A program made the translations under genes and the position numbers. Shown here piece by piece: positions 1-12,638 of a DNA stretch of 64,000 nucleotides. The notes under the pieces are model-generated. The model was not told the origin of the DNA and ran no database searches. It saw only the letters and a list, made by a program, of their open reading frames with translations. Source of the stretch: Cheiracanthium punctorium (taxonomy: Eukaryota; Arthropoda; Arachnida; Araneae; Cheiracanthiidae); assembly GCA_038373885.1 (NCBI GenBank), contig JAWZYV010010247.1, positions 62,001 to 126,000 on the forward strand, written 5' to 3'. Within the stretch, counting starts at the first letter, position 1; every line of letters starts with the position of its first letter.

Positions 1-3000
1 TTTATATCCCTCTGTTAATACAATAAACTATCCTGCTGCAGATTTTGTTTCATCTATGAAGATAAATAAAAATCATACGAGCGTGAATGCTGTTCGTAGA
101 TGAGTTTTGAAAGCTTATTTAGTTTGAGCTTTGGCAAGATAATCCGGTACCTGTTTGACACTGCTGTCATGCAGAAGGTATCACTATCCACAATGCCATT
201 TCTGAGGTCATTTACGATGATTATTTACAATTAAACTATGCGAAATGTTTAGATAACTGTCCTTCATGCATCTGTACTCAGGAATAAATTTTTAATAAAA
301 AAATCTTTGAGAACCAAAGAACACATATAAGATTCGTAACACTGGGGCTTGCAACAATGTTAAGATTCTTAGTTAAAATACGCAGGTAGTTAGTCTTCGA
401 TAAATAAGTAGCCATAGCAATCTTCTTAAGGGTTGGATAACGATTTTTGTGAACACAATCAGATACCAAATGAACATTTTCCGTACATCATAAAGTCTCA
501 AGTGTATCAGAGCATTCATCATCAGCGATGAATAATCGGCCATTTTTTAAAACGCTGGCAATATTCCTACATTTTCAATCTCGACATTGTAGAATTATAC
601 CGTTCGCCTTTCTTAGCACTTCAATAAAGTGTTCTGAAGATGTTTTGTCCAAACGCTGTTAAAATTTAATGTTATAGCGTTGTTCTTAAAAATCTACTTT
701 TCTTACGCCGCAGAACAAAGCTTGCCTAAGCTCTGAACAAAATGTAGGCAAATCTGCACTGTTTACCTATATGCTTGCAGCTCTGGCGCAGAAATCTCGT
801 GGACGTCTAAAGGTGAACCTTGGCTTTTATCTGAATCGCCAAAGTTTACATTTCTCTCCTTTCTTATTTGTTTAATGCTCTTTGCAATCTATCCTAGCCG
901 CTTTCTTCCAGCTTTTATGCATGATTGGTAACTGCTTTCATCTTGACGTGTTTTCGTGCTTAATTTTTGAATATTTTCATTTTCTCGTGTCTCTCTCTGT
1001 AGGAAAGAGCTGAACTTAGGTTGCAGATTTCGTCCTAAGCGGACGTATTTCAATTAATTTCTCCTGATCACCAATGGTACGTATTATTTGTTCTAAAGCA
1101 ATATGTATTTGAATAAATCGCTAAAGTTCTTGAGTTACTTCAACTTGCGAACTTTTATGTCTCTGGATCTACAACTAGAATCACAAATCGAAAAAAGTTT
1201 AGCTAAATCTTTCAACAAAATTCCATATTCGTAGAAATTTTTCTGCCATACATGACTGAAAAGTGCATTATATTTACAATACATTTTATAGTGAAATTTC
1301 AAAATTTATTCAATTTTTGCAAATAATGGAAGGAAATTCGCGAAAGATGGCATTTCATTTCGCTGTTTAACTTCCACTAGTGTGGACTTCAAAGCACTGG
1401 TCAATTTTAATTTTTGTTAACACATTTATGTTATCGAACACAAGAGTAGCAATATTCTCCAACGTATCCTTTTGTGGGAAACTATTTAAATAGCTGGCTT
1501 TTTTGTAGTTTATTTTTGACTGCTCCAGTAATTTTTTGCTTCCTCCCATTACCTTAAGCACAACATGACATTTATTTACAAGTAACCAAAATATACCTTG
1601 ACTCTCTCACTAACAAAAAAAGAACATTAATTCGTCTCCTATTTTACGTCATCTAATCATTGTTTGAAATAATTAAGTTATTTACAACACGCCTACGGAT
1701 ATTTTCAGTTCTTTGAATTTTCATCTGAATAGATACTAGGCTGATTGCAATATCCTTTTAACACACCTTTACAAAAATAATAAAAATTGAATTTATAATT
1801 TCACGTCTAGGAGTTTATAACACAATGAATTTACCAGAGTTTTCACTTTCTTATTTGTAAAAGCTGAATTTTTCTTTGTGAAAAATTTGAAGCATTTGAT
1901 GCTTTTAATATGAAATATTCAAAACTTTTCCATCTTCGACATTTCTAGATTCCTTTTATGCTCAAGTGATATTGTTTATTTACAAGAGATTGCTTCGTTT
2001 CAAAAAGATGTTCCTATTTTTTTAACACGAAAAATTACCATAAATAAAATTCCCAGGTAATATTAAAGTATACTCTCGAAAAAACAACATGCTGATGTGA
2101 AAGCAAACAAATAAATAGGTAAATACAGCAATCCAAAAAGTAATCCTTAAATTAAATTCCTCTAGGCTGTATCAGAAATAATTTAATTTTTGAGTTCTCA
2201 AGTTCTGAATAATTACTTTCTCGACTCAGCAAAAACATTTCATGAGAAAAATCGGAAGTGTTTTCATTGCAGTTTCATATTTATTTAAGAGGTATTCTAC
2301 TCGGGCAATCGGCAAATGCATAACATAACAAGATATTCTGTCTATCAAAACCTTTCTAAATAGGATGATTTTAATATTTGCATTGGCGGCATTGTATTTG
2401 TAAATAGAAATTCAGATTAAAACTTCTAGAAATATATACAAAAGTTGTTTAACTTAAAAGAATTAAAATAATTATAATTAACTTGCTTTTAAGTGACTTT
2501 TAAAAATGCACAATGTCTGCTTTTAAAGAAGATTTTTTTTAATTAATAGGATTTGCATTCACATTTTAATTAAAATGGGATGAATTTTAATGTAGAATGG
2601 ACCAAAAGGTTATGTAAACATTAAAAAGTCCGTAATAAAAAGTAGTAATAGAGAGATGCAGTTTGCATTAAAATCACTGTCAGGATGCTATTATTATTAA
2701 TTATTATTATTATTATTAACTATTATTAGCAATATCAGTTATCAATATTTTTGCTTTTTTTCTAATATAAGGTCTGATCAAAATTAAATGCATGGTTCCA
2801 ACGGATCCTTGATTTGCTAAAATTTCGAACTTTAAAATATTGTCTTAAAGTGATCTAATATTTTAATTATTGTCCGGCTTTTTATAAAATACGGAAATTA
2901 TTTCTGTCGAGTATCTCAAATAGTAGAACATTTTAGGTCAATTTTTCAAAAGTTTGGAATTTTAGCATATTAATGAAACGTAATATTACCCTTTATATTA

Positions 3001-3408
3001 GGGAATGCAATCCCGCACTGTTTTTCTCTTCGTGGGATTTCGGGATTGAGATCTGTTGATCCCGCGGGATTAATATTTCATTCAACTGAAAATTGATTTC
3101 TATGGAGAAAAGTAGGAAAAATTCAGATGTAAGCTCTATGAAGTTTAACTTTAACAATAATACTTTATGTTATTTGATATTAATACAATACCTTACATAA
3201 ATATGAAAATTATAGTCATGATATTCAAAATAATATAGTAAGTTATTTATTAGTTGCTAAAAAAGAAGAATGTAAAAAGACAACGTAAAGAGGTTCTCGT
3301 CTTCCTAGTCTCTAATTTTGATGGAGAATACAAAGGTGCTTAACAAAAGACTTTGTATGAAACCCTGAGGGAACCATAACTTTTTTAGTGGTTAACTAAA
3401 GTTCATCT
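1..3408. other. AT-rich gene-free stretch
   Basis: I see no coding region here that resembles a known protein. Open frames are 60-65 codons or shorter and of low complexity. The only clear structure is a TTA/ATT trinucleotide run at about 2690-2727. A patch at 3000-3085 repeats the motif CGGGATT and its complement; a similar patch lies at 4008-4045, so the two may be the ends of one old element. Confidence 0.5.
2690..2727. repeat. (TTA)n microsatellite
   Basis: This is a slightly interrupted run of TTA/ATT triplets in AT-rich DNA, read directly from the sequence. No function is implied. Confidence 0.8.
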
Positions 3409-3692
3409 TTAACCCATTTGTGCCTGGATATTTTTGCGACTTTCTTCGATTTTTACTGATAACAGAAATAATAGATATATTTCTGACGTCAATTTCTTGA
3501 ACAAGGAATGATTTCTTTTAAAATCATTATGCATAAAAATCGAAATATCAACATCCTACTTGGTCACGTTAAAATATTTTGTAGAGTTGAGGCTCAATAC
3601 TCATGAATAAAGGCTAGGAAAAATAAATAATGTTTTCAACTAATAGCGAAAATGCCGTCCCAAAAAAGGGACACTAGGCATAAATGGGTTAA
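3409..3692. mobile_element. TTAA-flanked MITE, family 1 (piggyBac-like)
   Basis: The segment is bounded by TTAA at both ends (3409-3412 and 3689-3692). It has terminal inverted repeats starting CCCATTTGTGCCT on the left and, read inward, CCCATTTATGCCT on the right, so 12 of 13 bases agree. TTAA target duplication with CCC-starting termini is the hallmark of piggyBac elements; Kolobok also uses TTAA, so the superfamily is inferred. About 284 bp long, with no transposase, so non-autonomous. Confidence 0.75.
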
Positions 3693-3702
3693 AGATATCA
3701 CT

Positions 3703-4000
3703 AGCATGGGCAGCCATATAGTTGTTAATGGAGGGGGGAGGACGAGTCAAGGGTTCTGTCCCAGAAAGATACAATATTGAGTGTTGAAGCACTTCTGCGT
3801 TATACCAGTACGTAAATCCTAACAATATGCGAGCTAAGGGGGGACGAAAGCGTTTACCTGCCAATAGGTATGAGCGCCCAAGATCACTGGTTCTTATTGT
3901 CCATCTCATGCAAAAAATTTTTGGCCAGTTGATGATCTTGAAAGAGGCGTGAAATTCTAAAAAAAAAAAAAAAAATAAAAAAAAAAAAAAAAAAAAAAAT
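3703..4000 (+). repeat. Possible retroposed segment with A-rich tail
   Basis: About 260 bp of more GC-balanced sequence than its surroundings runs into an A-rich tract of about 40 bases (3961-3999, with one T). A poly-A end on the plus strand suggests the 3' end of a retroposon (SINE or LINE fragment). I cannot identify the family and see no convincing Pol III boxes. The minus-strand open frame of 123 codons across it starts in the homopolymer and is not a credible gene. Confidence 0.3.
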
Positions 4001-4049
4001 TTCAATTTCAATCCCTCGGGATTACGGTCCTAATCCCGCAGTGACAGAA

Positions 4050-5401
4050 CGAAACAGTTACATGAATAAGAAAGGCAGGCTTACAAATATAATAAGGCAG
4101 CAAGTATTTACGGAGATTACTTTAATAAATCTCAAATACATCATCTGAAGATTTTGTCATCGTGTCCTATACAACATCTCGCACTAATTAACTTTTATTT
4201 CGACAAAACAACATACCATAATTGCTTAATAATGAATTATCGATCTCTTCGTAGCTTATAAATTTCATGTCAGAAAGGTCTATATCGAAATATATTAAAT
4301 AACAAACAAAACAAAAAAACACCCCTAAAGCATTTTAGTTCTCTATTCCTTTATCCGTCAATGAGAGACCAAAGTTTCATTGTGTGAACTATGTGCATAA
4401 TGAATATTTAATACCGTATAGGGATTATACTTGTGTACTTTTTATTTATTTTTCAAAAATTGGCATTAGAAACTTTTTGATTTGCATCCAAGTAAATAAA
4501 CCGCAGATAAATATTTAACATTTTCCGTGATCAGCTCTTGTACACACTTTCCGCTTACGTAAATAGAAAAATGCTGGCAGTAAAAAAAACTTAAGTGTTT
4601 TGTTTGTTTAGAAAATGTTTGCTTTCCCTCATTCTTGAGGATAGCAAACTTCTTTGCGAAAATATTCTAGGATGATTGAAGAGCAACCCACGTTCTTAGA
4701 GAAATTCAATTTTTATAGATCATAAGTAGCATAAAAACAAATATTTTTTATGATCATTTCCTAGAACAGTAAAAGTTTTGATTCGACAATTTATAAATTT
4801 CAATGCTCTGAAAATGTAAATAATTTCGCATTTCATTTCTTCAAATTTGATTTCATATTAAAGTTTTCGGTTAGAAAAAGAGTAGTTTTGCTTTTCCAAC
4901 GCAAAAAAGATTTCAATTTTAAAAAAAAATACAAATGAGAAATTTTAATCACAACACAGTTGCTTTAAAAAGTCATGTAAATTTTTAACAGATTTTTTAA
5001 AGAATCAATAATTCTAGGAATGTTTAACATATGCTTCAAGAATTTAGTGGTCTGAGACTCTCGAAGCAAATCAGAATATCTCTGCACCTGCTGTGTTATA
5101 CACTTTAATAAACGTTCGACCTGTAACAGTTGTGAAAGATGTAAGGGGGCGGAGTAGTCTTAAACATGCAGTTTCTGGGAAATACTTTTCAAGGTAAAAT
5201 ATGAATCTGCATTTTTAAGGCAAATTCTTCGTTTCTCTGAAAGTTTATTGTTCGTAAAAGTACATTACGCATCGTGTAAAGAAATATTTTGTATTTTGTC
5301 AGTTATTAGCATAATCTGTTTTTAAAGGTAATCAAAAGCCCTGTGACTACTGTAGTTTTTTAAAGGAACTTCTAATTTCTCGAAACTGGTCCAAATGCTA
5401 T
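4050..5401. other. AT-rich gene-free stretch
   Basis: No protein similarity, RNA gene or terminal-repeat element could be recognised. Confidence 0.4.
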
Positions 5402-5575
5402 TTAACCCTTTGAGGCTCAACCCTTTCCCAATGCTGAAAAAAGGGCAGCCGTTGCCATCGCTCGAATTAACTACCAGCAAGATGGCGGACGATCGAAATG
5501 TTCATCGCGTGCCACAGATCTAGAAACCCTTTTTTGACGACAGCTGGCTGTGCCCGCGCACAGCCAGCTGTGTAG
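5402..5575 (-). mobile_element. TTAA-flanked foldback MITE, family 2, half copy
   Basis: It starts with TTAACCCTTTGAGGCTCAAC, the same terminus as the complete copies at 20071-20468 and 52121-52640. It follows them through the arm sequence to the conserved central hairpin (CAGCTGGCTGTG, spacer, CACAGCCAGCTG), where similarity stops at about 5573. The second half and its TTAA are missing, so this is a truncated copy. Relative to the 20-kb copy it is inverted. Confidence 0.8.
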
Positions 5576-5864
5576 GTTTTGAATTATCAGGGTCGGACAC
5601 AATTTTTGGAGGGTTCACCGAATCCTCCGTAAATGCTTTTTTTGGTTGGTGACAGTAATCATATTATTTTCTTGCTTCATCGATCAAACGCATCATTTTT
5701 TTAAATTCCACTAAATTAACAAAATTACATTTTTTATGTGCTTCAACTATGAATGTGAGTTGTACACATTCATAGCTTGCTTAGACTACGATCGTTTTCT
5801 ATTAATATTACTGAAAACAATCCATTTTTCATTCCTACTGGCAATTCGTTTTCAAATACATATA

Positions 5865-6609
5865 CAATGAAGCCTCTCTGAGCGGCCACCTCACCGTACC
5901 GAGAATATTTGGCCGTTCGGGGTGGCCGCTTTGAAGGGTTTTATTTACTATTATACGATAATTGCTATAATATGTAATATAAACAAGTCTGACACATATT
6001 CCTTATTTAAAATAAAATTTAAAACCCACCTAAAGAGAAAATAGTACTTGATTTAATGTTTTCTTACATTTTTTAAAAAAAGGATACAATTCGTGTCTGT
6101 TTTAAGTTTTTACTTTTCTCTGGAACACCCATTTTTCGAGTTCGTTTTTTACTTTAAAAAGCAGATCTCTAACCGATTCGTTTGTAACTGCTTCGGGAGT
6201 TTCGATAATTTCACCGATTTTTCCCAAAGTCGCTTCTGTTGAAAGTTCAGCTTGCTCGCCATTACAAACATGAGAAAAGTCCTCGTCAGGGACAGAACAG
6301 ATTCAATCTTCAACCCTGCCTCTAAAAAAGGGAGGGGGGGGGAGAACCATGGGAATGGACTTCGCAAGTTATTCCTGGGTCTTATATTCGACCATAAACC
6401 TGACCTGGAGTTTTTCCGCTCAAAATCAAAGCACGGAGTGAGTAGAATGTTCCCAAAAAATGAGATGGGCGATCCCATTCGGTGGCCGTTTAGAGGGGGT
6501 CGGGTGGCCGCTGATAGAGGTTATTTTAACACTAGGTCTATGAGCCGAAAAATCCATGCATTGTTATATTGGTCGATTACAGGGGTGGCCACTCGGAGAG
6601 GTTTCACTG
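5865..6609. mobile_element. Tigger/pogo-like non-autonomous transposon
   Basis: Terminal inverted repeats of about 26 bp are visible. The left end reads CAATGAAGCCTCTCTGAGCG; the right end read inward begins CAGTGAAACCTCTCCGAGTG. Both are flanked by TA (5863-5864 and 6610-6611), the target of the Tc1/mariner superfamily. CAGTGAAACCTC-type ends are typical of Tigger/pogo members. Copies of the motif GGTGGCCG lie near both ends. The overlapping open frame of 161 codons on the plus strand runs through the right terminus and shows no transposase motif, so I treat it as chance. Confidence 0.7.
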
Positions 6610-6689
6610 TATATATTAGAGATTTCGTCGATTTTGGAATGCATGTTGCAAACTTTTTTAAGCAAGTCCCTTTCAGTTCATGCGGAACA

Positions 6690-6946
6690 CAAATACTGTC
6701 TGTCGATCACAAGAATAGCTCCCACCAACAAGTCTAGTTAGTGGCGGTCGCTATAGAAACTGGATCTGTCCATTTTCAATGGGGGGAGGGTTGAGCGTGG
6801 GGGGAATTCGCGGAATGCAAGGCAACCTCACACCTCATGTCATTTTTCTTCTCGGTTCTCCCCTGTCGAAATTGGTGTTTCTATGACAACAGACTGGCAT
6901 AGACTCCTCGACGAGAGCCATTCTTGTGGTCGACAGATAGTAAATA
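6690..6946. repeat. Foldback (long inverted repeat)
   Basis: The arm at about 6693-6765 is repeated in inverted orientation at about 6868-6946. Shared words include CTGTCGATCACAAGAATAGC against CTGTCGACCACAAGAATGGC. The arms are about 75 bp with several mismatches and the loop is about 100 bp. It lies 80 bp right of the Tigger-like element. I see no target duplication, so it may be a MITE or a remnant of one. Confidence 0.6.
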
Positions 6947-7269
6947 CAGCTTAATATCGACTTCAAAGCGTTTTGAATGCCTCTCTCGTGTCGTACATTT
7001 AATCTGTTGTCAATCTTTCTTGCAGTTATGTGCTGTTCCAATTCAATTTCGTTTTCGATTTCTTCGGTATTTTCATTAAACTGAAATTATTTTTGTGCTT
7101 AAAAACCTTTATTTTCTTCTCAAGAACTGCTCTGCTTTATTTACGAAGCATATTTTTTTTATTGATAAAAGGTTTTACTTCGTTTCAACCCTTCGTGTAA
7201 CAACGGCCTCTACTTGGAAAATACCTTTACGAATCGCAGAAAAATAAGAATCACACGTTTGTAAAATAC

Positions 7270-7500
7270 ATTAAAATCCCTATACTATTAAACGCGGAAT
7301 GTAATATGTCTGTATGTATGAATGTTTGTCCGAGCGATCTCGAAAGCGGCTCTAAGGATTTTTTTTTTTTTTTTCAATTTCGTACCTGGGGGGTTTGGGG
7401 GCCCAGGAAACGATTGAGCTAGGTCACGCGACTGCAAAAACACTCTGAAAAGCTCAAAATATAAAATTGTAGTTTTGGGCGGTAGCGCCATCTATTGATC
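7270..7500 (+). repeat. Microsatellite-headed segment
   Basis: The sequence TACTATTAAACGCGGAATGT is followed by imperfect GTAT/GTTT repeats (about 7300-7330) and then unique sequence with a T tract. This plan, a short head, a tetranucleotide tract and then unique sequence, resembles the modular repeats at 30.1, 47.3 and 51.1 kb, but I could not align it to them. Confidence 0.3.
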
Positions 7501-10500
7501 GTTCGGGGAAACACAATTGATGCGATCTTCGTAAAAGGAACACTTAAATAACTTTGGGGAGTATTAAAAAATAGACGTCATCGATATATAAAAATTAATT
7601 TCGCAAAGAAACAAAATAAATGGAACTTGATATCCAGTACGCAGACAAATAAATATTTTAATAACTATATATATTATACCTTTCAGCTATACGTAATCTT
7701 TTTTAGAATGAAAACGTTATTTATACATCTTATACTGTCGTCCTAGCAGCCAGTGAAAGGAAAAGAGAAAACCAATCCCTGTTGCCATTCCCCAAGCACC
7801 TTGATGGAATATAAAAAAAATAATGTAGTTACTGTTAATTCATAGTTATTAATATAAAACTTTTCGTAAATCTGTCAAAAATTGCCTGTATTTATTACTT
7901 CACCCTTTTGTAACTAACATAAAACTAAATGTGTCTCCGCGTAGACACTAAAACTATAGGTACTGTAAATATTTTTCAAGTATTTTATATTGAGCCATGC
8001 GATGCGAATTTCAAAAGTACATGAAAGTTTCAGCTCAGCTGAATAATTTAAATGAAAATGACACCCTTTGCAATGATACACAGAAAGAAAAAAATCCTGT
8101 GACGTAACATGAAAATTCCAAGTTTTTTATTTCGGAACTTGGTTGAATTCTACTTTAATTGCCTTATTCCGCAAAGTTGACGATAAATATTTAAATGTGA
8201 TTACCCTGACGATTTTTTTTTTTTTTTTAATGGGACAACTGTTTATAAGGAAACGATCTTTGAAACCCCGATGAAAAAATTTATAATGATACGATCGATT
8301 CCTAAACTGGGCTCGCAACCGAAATTCAAATTAATTTTGCAGGTGATCAGGCATTAGTTTAGTTTTCATTCACTGCAGTTATGATTTCAACTCATTTATT
8401 TTATCATCGTATGGACAACCTCGCGGACCGTATAATTCGGATTTATATGAGAGTTTGAATGTTTTATATAGGTTTTATACAGGGTATTGACTTGTTCTGC
8501 TGGCCCCATCTTGGCAAGCCCCATCCGGTCCGCGGGCTGGAGGTTTCCCATATGTGGAAGCAGTAAAGCCTGGGTGGATTTTCAGATTTTTTCTAGATAC
8601 ATATACATAACTATGAAAATTTCGCACCAACGAACGTGTAAATTTTCCGTTATTAGACAATAACTTTATAATCTGTTTGCAATAATGATGGTAAAAGTTT
8701 TGTTTTTGAGTTTTTTGAATTGGAATTGTGACAGAGTCAGGTATCAGCGTAACTATATAGTAGGTTATGATGTAGTATTTTTGATTTATTCGACGTTAGA
8801 AGTTCATTTTTTTTCAGTCCATTCGTTTGTTCTATTATTGTCAACGTTTAAGTAGTTGTTAAAGTTATTGTAAAAGAATTTTTGATCTATTCTGTTTTTG
8901 ATTTCATGATTTCAAAGTGTGCTTTTGTACTAATAATTTAAGTTGCGTTACACTTTTTCTTTTCTTAAGCGTGATGTTATAAAAAAAAATATTTTTATAG
9001 CATATATATTTATGTAAGAAGATTGAATTTACGTTTATAGAATTAATTAATGTAAGATGTATTTTCTTTGAATTAGTAATAATTTGTTAATTCATCAATT
9101 AAATCAAAATTTACATGAAACAATTTTAAATCATCAATGTTTTCTGTATATAAATTCGTTCATTAGGGAGCTCAAAATTTTAAATCAAAGGAATGCATAA
9201 CGAATAGAAAGAATTTTTCTTGATTTAGACAAAATATTTGGGCTCTATTAACCAAATAGTTTTATTGAATGAAAAAAAAAACCTCTTTTCTAGTTTGTTG
9301 AATCAACATTAAAAAATATCCTGGACCAAATTGTTCTTCAATCCACAAATTTCAATTGGCCATTTTTGATTTCAACAAAATATTATCGTACAAAGAAATT
9401 TGATATGACTTTAGAAATACCGTGTACATTTTTAGAAGAAAATTTAAAATTACTATTCTCTGAATCTTTAGGACCTTAACCTAGCATTACTACCCAATAT
9501 GGAATATTTTCTATCTAGAATGTGAAATTCTTTGTGCCCAGTGAAACCCGAAAGGAACTTTTTTCTGGAACAAATATATATATATATAAGATGCATGCTA
9601 CAGAAATCTATTCTGCTGAAAAATATGGCTACATAAAAACTTTCAAGCAAAACTGAATTAAATTTTTACTTTCATGCCGTTCGTGATAAGTTCATCGACT
9701 CGGAAACCTGTTAGTAGCTTGAATTTTTATATCGCCGCCTCCCAAAGAATATATATATTTCTTTTTATGTCATGTTTAGAGTTTATGAGCCTCTTGGTCA
9801 GAAAATTTCGACCAGAAAAGTTTCCGTGTGCGACTTTGTGAAAAGCGCAACTTTCTAGTCAGTTGTAAAAGATAGTATTGTACGTACAATATTTTTTATG
9901 GTAGTTTAAAATTTCAGTAGCATTTATTACTTTCATTTTGTATACATTGCGTTACATTATAACAGCTAATAATATTTTTAATGCTACTTCCTTAAGATAA
10001 AATTCGCTTGCTGTGACGTAGGATTTGCGGGAAAAATAGCGGTCAAACTTTTTAACGTTTATTGTTGTAAAGAGTGCATCAAATTGACAGATGCAAAATA
10101 TAAGGGAAATGAATCGCTTCTTACGATTGTTAGGTGTTTTTATTAACATAGATATGAATTACTTTAAAAATATTGAACCAAAGTAAAATGTTGCATTTAG
10201 GTTTTGTGATTTTTTCAGTTATGTTGGAAAAAGGTATAATCCATGAAATGTATAATATAAAGATCATTTCGCCCTTGGGTGAAGGTAAAATAATTCTTTG
10301 AACTCTTTTTCAAAATTCTATTTTATCGTTACTCAATTTGGGTTTAAAATATTATAAAGATATGTTTATGATGCAAAACATAGGGTAAAATTATTGTGGC
10401 AAAGGGCCAAAATAAAATAAAGAAAAACTTTAAGCACACATAAAACGATACGTATTCTAAAGTACGATCGTTTCGATCGAAAAAATTTTCAGTCTTCTTC

Positions 10501-10926
10501 AGCCTTCACACTACGTCTCACTAAACTGTGGGAACCGGAAGATAAACGATGGTTATCAAGCTAACCTGCTGGTAAACTGCGCTTCTGCACCCCAGGGCCT
10601 ACATTTGAGAAGATGCGTTTGGGCATCGCAGGTCTTATCCCTTATATGAGCGGTTTAGTCTTTGAGGCTAATTTATGTACTATAAAGACCAGTCATTTTG
10701 AAATTGAATAATGGGTTTTTTCATGTATTCGACATTTCAAAATTCTTTTTCTTATATGTTTAGATGAACTTTTTAAGAGGAAATATTTCATATCCATTTC
10801 ATAATCTGACCTATCAAAGGAAATCTTTCACAAAATTAACTTGACGCAAATGCGCTCCAAAAATTTTAAAGCAAACATCGTGGAAAAATCGTTCAAGTAG
10901 TGCCTCGTGTTGAATCTTTTGCGGGA
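7501..10926. other. AT-rich gene-free stretch
   Basis: No gene or mobile element could be recognised. A GC-richer patch of about 100 bp at 8480-8575 stands out from its surroundings but matches nothing I know. Short AT microsatellite tracts lie near 9577-9590. Confidence 0.4.
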
Positions 10927-12112
10927 TACAGGGTGGATATAAATGACCTCATTCAGACACCTCAAGAACCCGTTTTGCCTATCAGATTTTGAAGAAAATT
11001 GGTATACACGTTATATGGACCATGGGAAAAATATTTTTGTATTAAAGAAATAGTTCAAATGTTGACCACCAGGTGGAATTGTGGCGCCTAAAGAAGGACA
11101 AAAAATCTGCCGGAATCATTAAAATTTATTCAATCACAGACATTGACATCAGCTACGTCTTGAAAGTGCATTTAGCGTGTTCAATGGTTGCTCGAAGAAA
11201 GTCTCGAGGTATTTTAGACACATGGCGTGTAACGATGGTTTTCGACTCAGGTAAAGTTCAAATTTCACATCCTTAAACCCGGTCTGTTAGGAATGCCCAC
11301 GACCACAAATCACTGGAATTTAAGTCAGGTGAACGAGTAGCCAGGCCCCAGAAAAAGCTCAGAATATTACACGATTCAACCAGAGCAGTAATGACATCTT
11401 CGACGATTTCATAAGCAAGCAACTGGTTTCCGCCCTCTTCCTGACAGTATATCCAAGTCTCCAGTCACATCAAATTTTGTAATCATCTTCTTCAAACCAT
11501 GCATCGACATAGACCCTTTTCACTATCCCTCTAAATGACGATATGCTCACAGTGCAACAAAGCTATTGCTTCCGTTCTGATAGGATAATTTTATAAGTAA
11601 AGCTCGATCTTTATTCTGTAAGAACATGGTTAATGATGACAAAAGCATGCAGAATGATTTTCTGGCTCTGACTGCAAGTCTCTTCGTAGGTGTGACTAAT
11701 TTGCATGAGGAATCTTTGAAAAACGCCATCTGGTGGTCAAAATTTGAATTTTTTTTATTGCAGAAGTCTTTTCCCCATCTTCTATATAACGCATATACTA
11801 GTTTCATCAAAATCAGAGGGGACCTTCGTTCTATGACCTTCTCTGAGGGTTCTAAACATTACGAGGCTTGCTGCAAGTGTTCTATGGAACAGGCTTCTCC
11901 TGTCCATATTCTATAATGTCTGGGCTAATCCAAGCAGGATATTTATTACAACCCCTTGCTGGTTTTCGACATTTTTGGGTTGAACAAACTCATGGACTTG
12001 ATATAGCTTCGCTATGCTCGGGGATGCGCATCATCATCATCAAATTCCGATACACAGAACGGTTTCTAGAGGAATCTGAATACGATTACTTATTTTATAA
12101 CCACCCTCTGTA
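10927..12112 (-). mobile_element. Decayed Tc/mariner-type transposon (DUF4817 class)
   Basis: The left end reads TACAGGGTGGATATAAAT; the right end read inward is TACAGAGGGTGGTTATAAAA. Long imperfect inverted repeats also pair about 10980-11100 with about 11720-11850, around the words TTGACCACCAGGTGG and TTGACCACCAGATGG. Between them, on the minus strand, lie remnants of a transposase N-terminus (11547-11640) followed by a C-terminus (11120-11370), in the expected order but without the central catalytic region. This is therefore an internally deleted element. Which of the two inverted pairs marks the true ends is uncertain. Confidence 0.65.
11120..11640 (-). pseudogene. Transposase relic, DUF4817 helix-turn-helix plus C-terminus
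   Basis: On the minus strand, the peptide NKDRALLIKLSYQNGSNSF (within 11547-11640) resembles the start of the DUF4817 helix-turn-helix domain at the N-terminus of many arthropod Tc3-like transposases. Downstream, fragments around 11320-11345 read like RSPDLT, the motif after the second catalytic Asp. Fragments at 11130-11230 read like EIPREFLRATIEHAKCTFKT, typical of the C-terminus. The reading frame is broken by several stops and shifts, and the catalytic middle is absent. It would have bound its terminal repeats and moved DNA by cut-and-paste; no activity is possible now. The family call rests on remembered motif patterns, not on a search. Confidence 0.65.
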
Positions 12113-12630
12113 TTAGCTTAGGCTTACTTATCGTCCAGTAAGCTGTAAGGCACCGGCTGAAAAATTATAACTTTTAAAAACACTTTAATTTCATGATGTG
12201 CTTATTGACACAATGTACTGTGCTTTAATCCATATCATCGTAACAAATCTACTAACACACTGGTATTAGTAGGTACTAAAACTATTACTGGTGCTAAAAC
12301 TATCTATCATTGTTTCTCCCTCTAAAATGTTCAATTTAAATCTTCCAGATCTTCCATGATTCAATGTCGTTAAAAATGACAAACACTGTAATCTCGAGAA
12401 GCGATTTACAATGGCACAAATTGCGAGAATAACGCAAATTTTGTGGCAGAGTTATGAACCTCATGCAATTTTCAATTCATGACTTCGCGTGTTTAAATTC
12501 CATAACACACTCCCCGTAGCTCACATACTTCATCCTGGTTTTTTCGCTCATATTCTATAATGTCTTTTCTAAAGGAGTAATCGAAACTTATGGTAACGTA
12601 GAAAAACAGTTTTTATCTGTACAGAGGACT
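12113..12630. other. Gene-free stretch
   Basis: No gene could be recognised. The 17-base word CATATTCTATAATGTCT occurs both here (about 12549) and in the preceding element (about 11907), which hints at a duplicated segment. Confidence 0.35.
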
Positions 12631-12638
12631 GCTATGGA

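Noticed and set aside
3640..4011. 123-codon minus-strand open frame
   Set aside because: It starts in a T/A homopolymer (poly-Phe) and shows no known motif; better explained as the complement of an A-tailed retroposon fragment.
2995..4050. CGGGATT-rich patches as ends of a single hAT element
   Set aside because: The two patches are in the same orientation and no terminal inverted repeat or duplication could be defined.
6252..6737. 161-codon plus-strand open frame
   Set aside because: It crosses the right terminus of the Tigger-like element and has no transposase or other motif.
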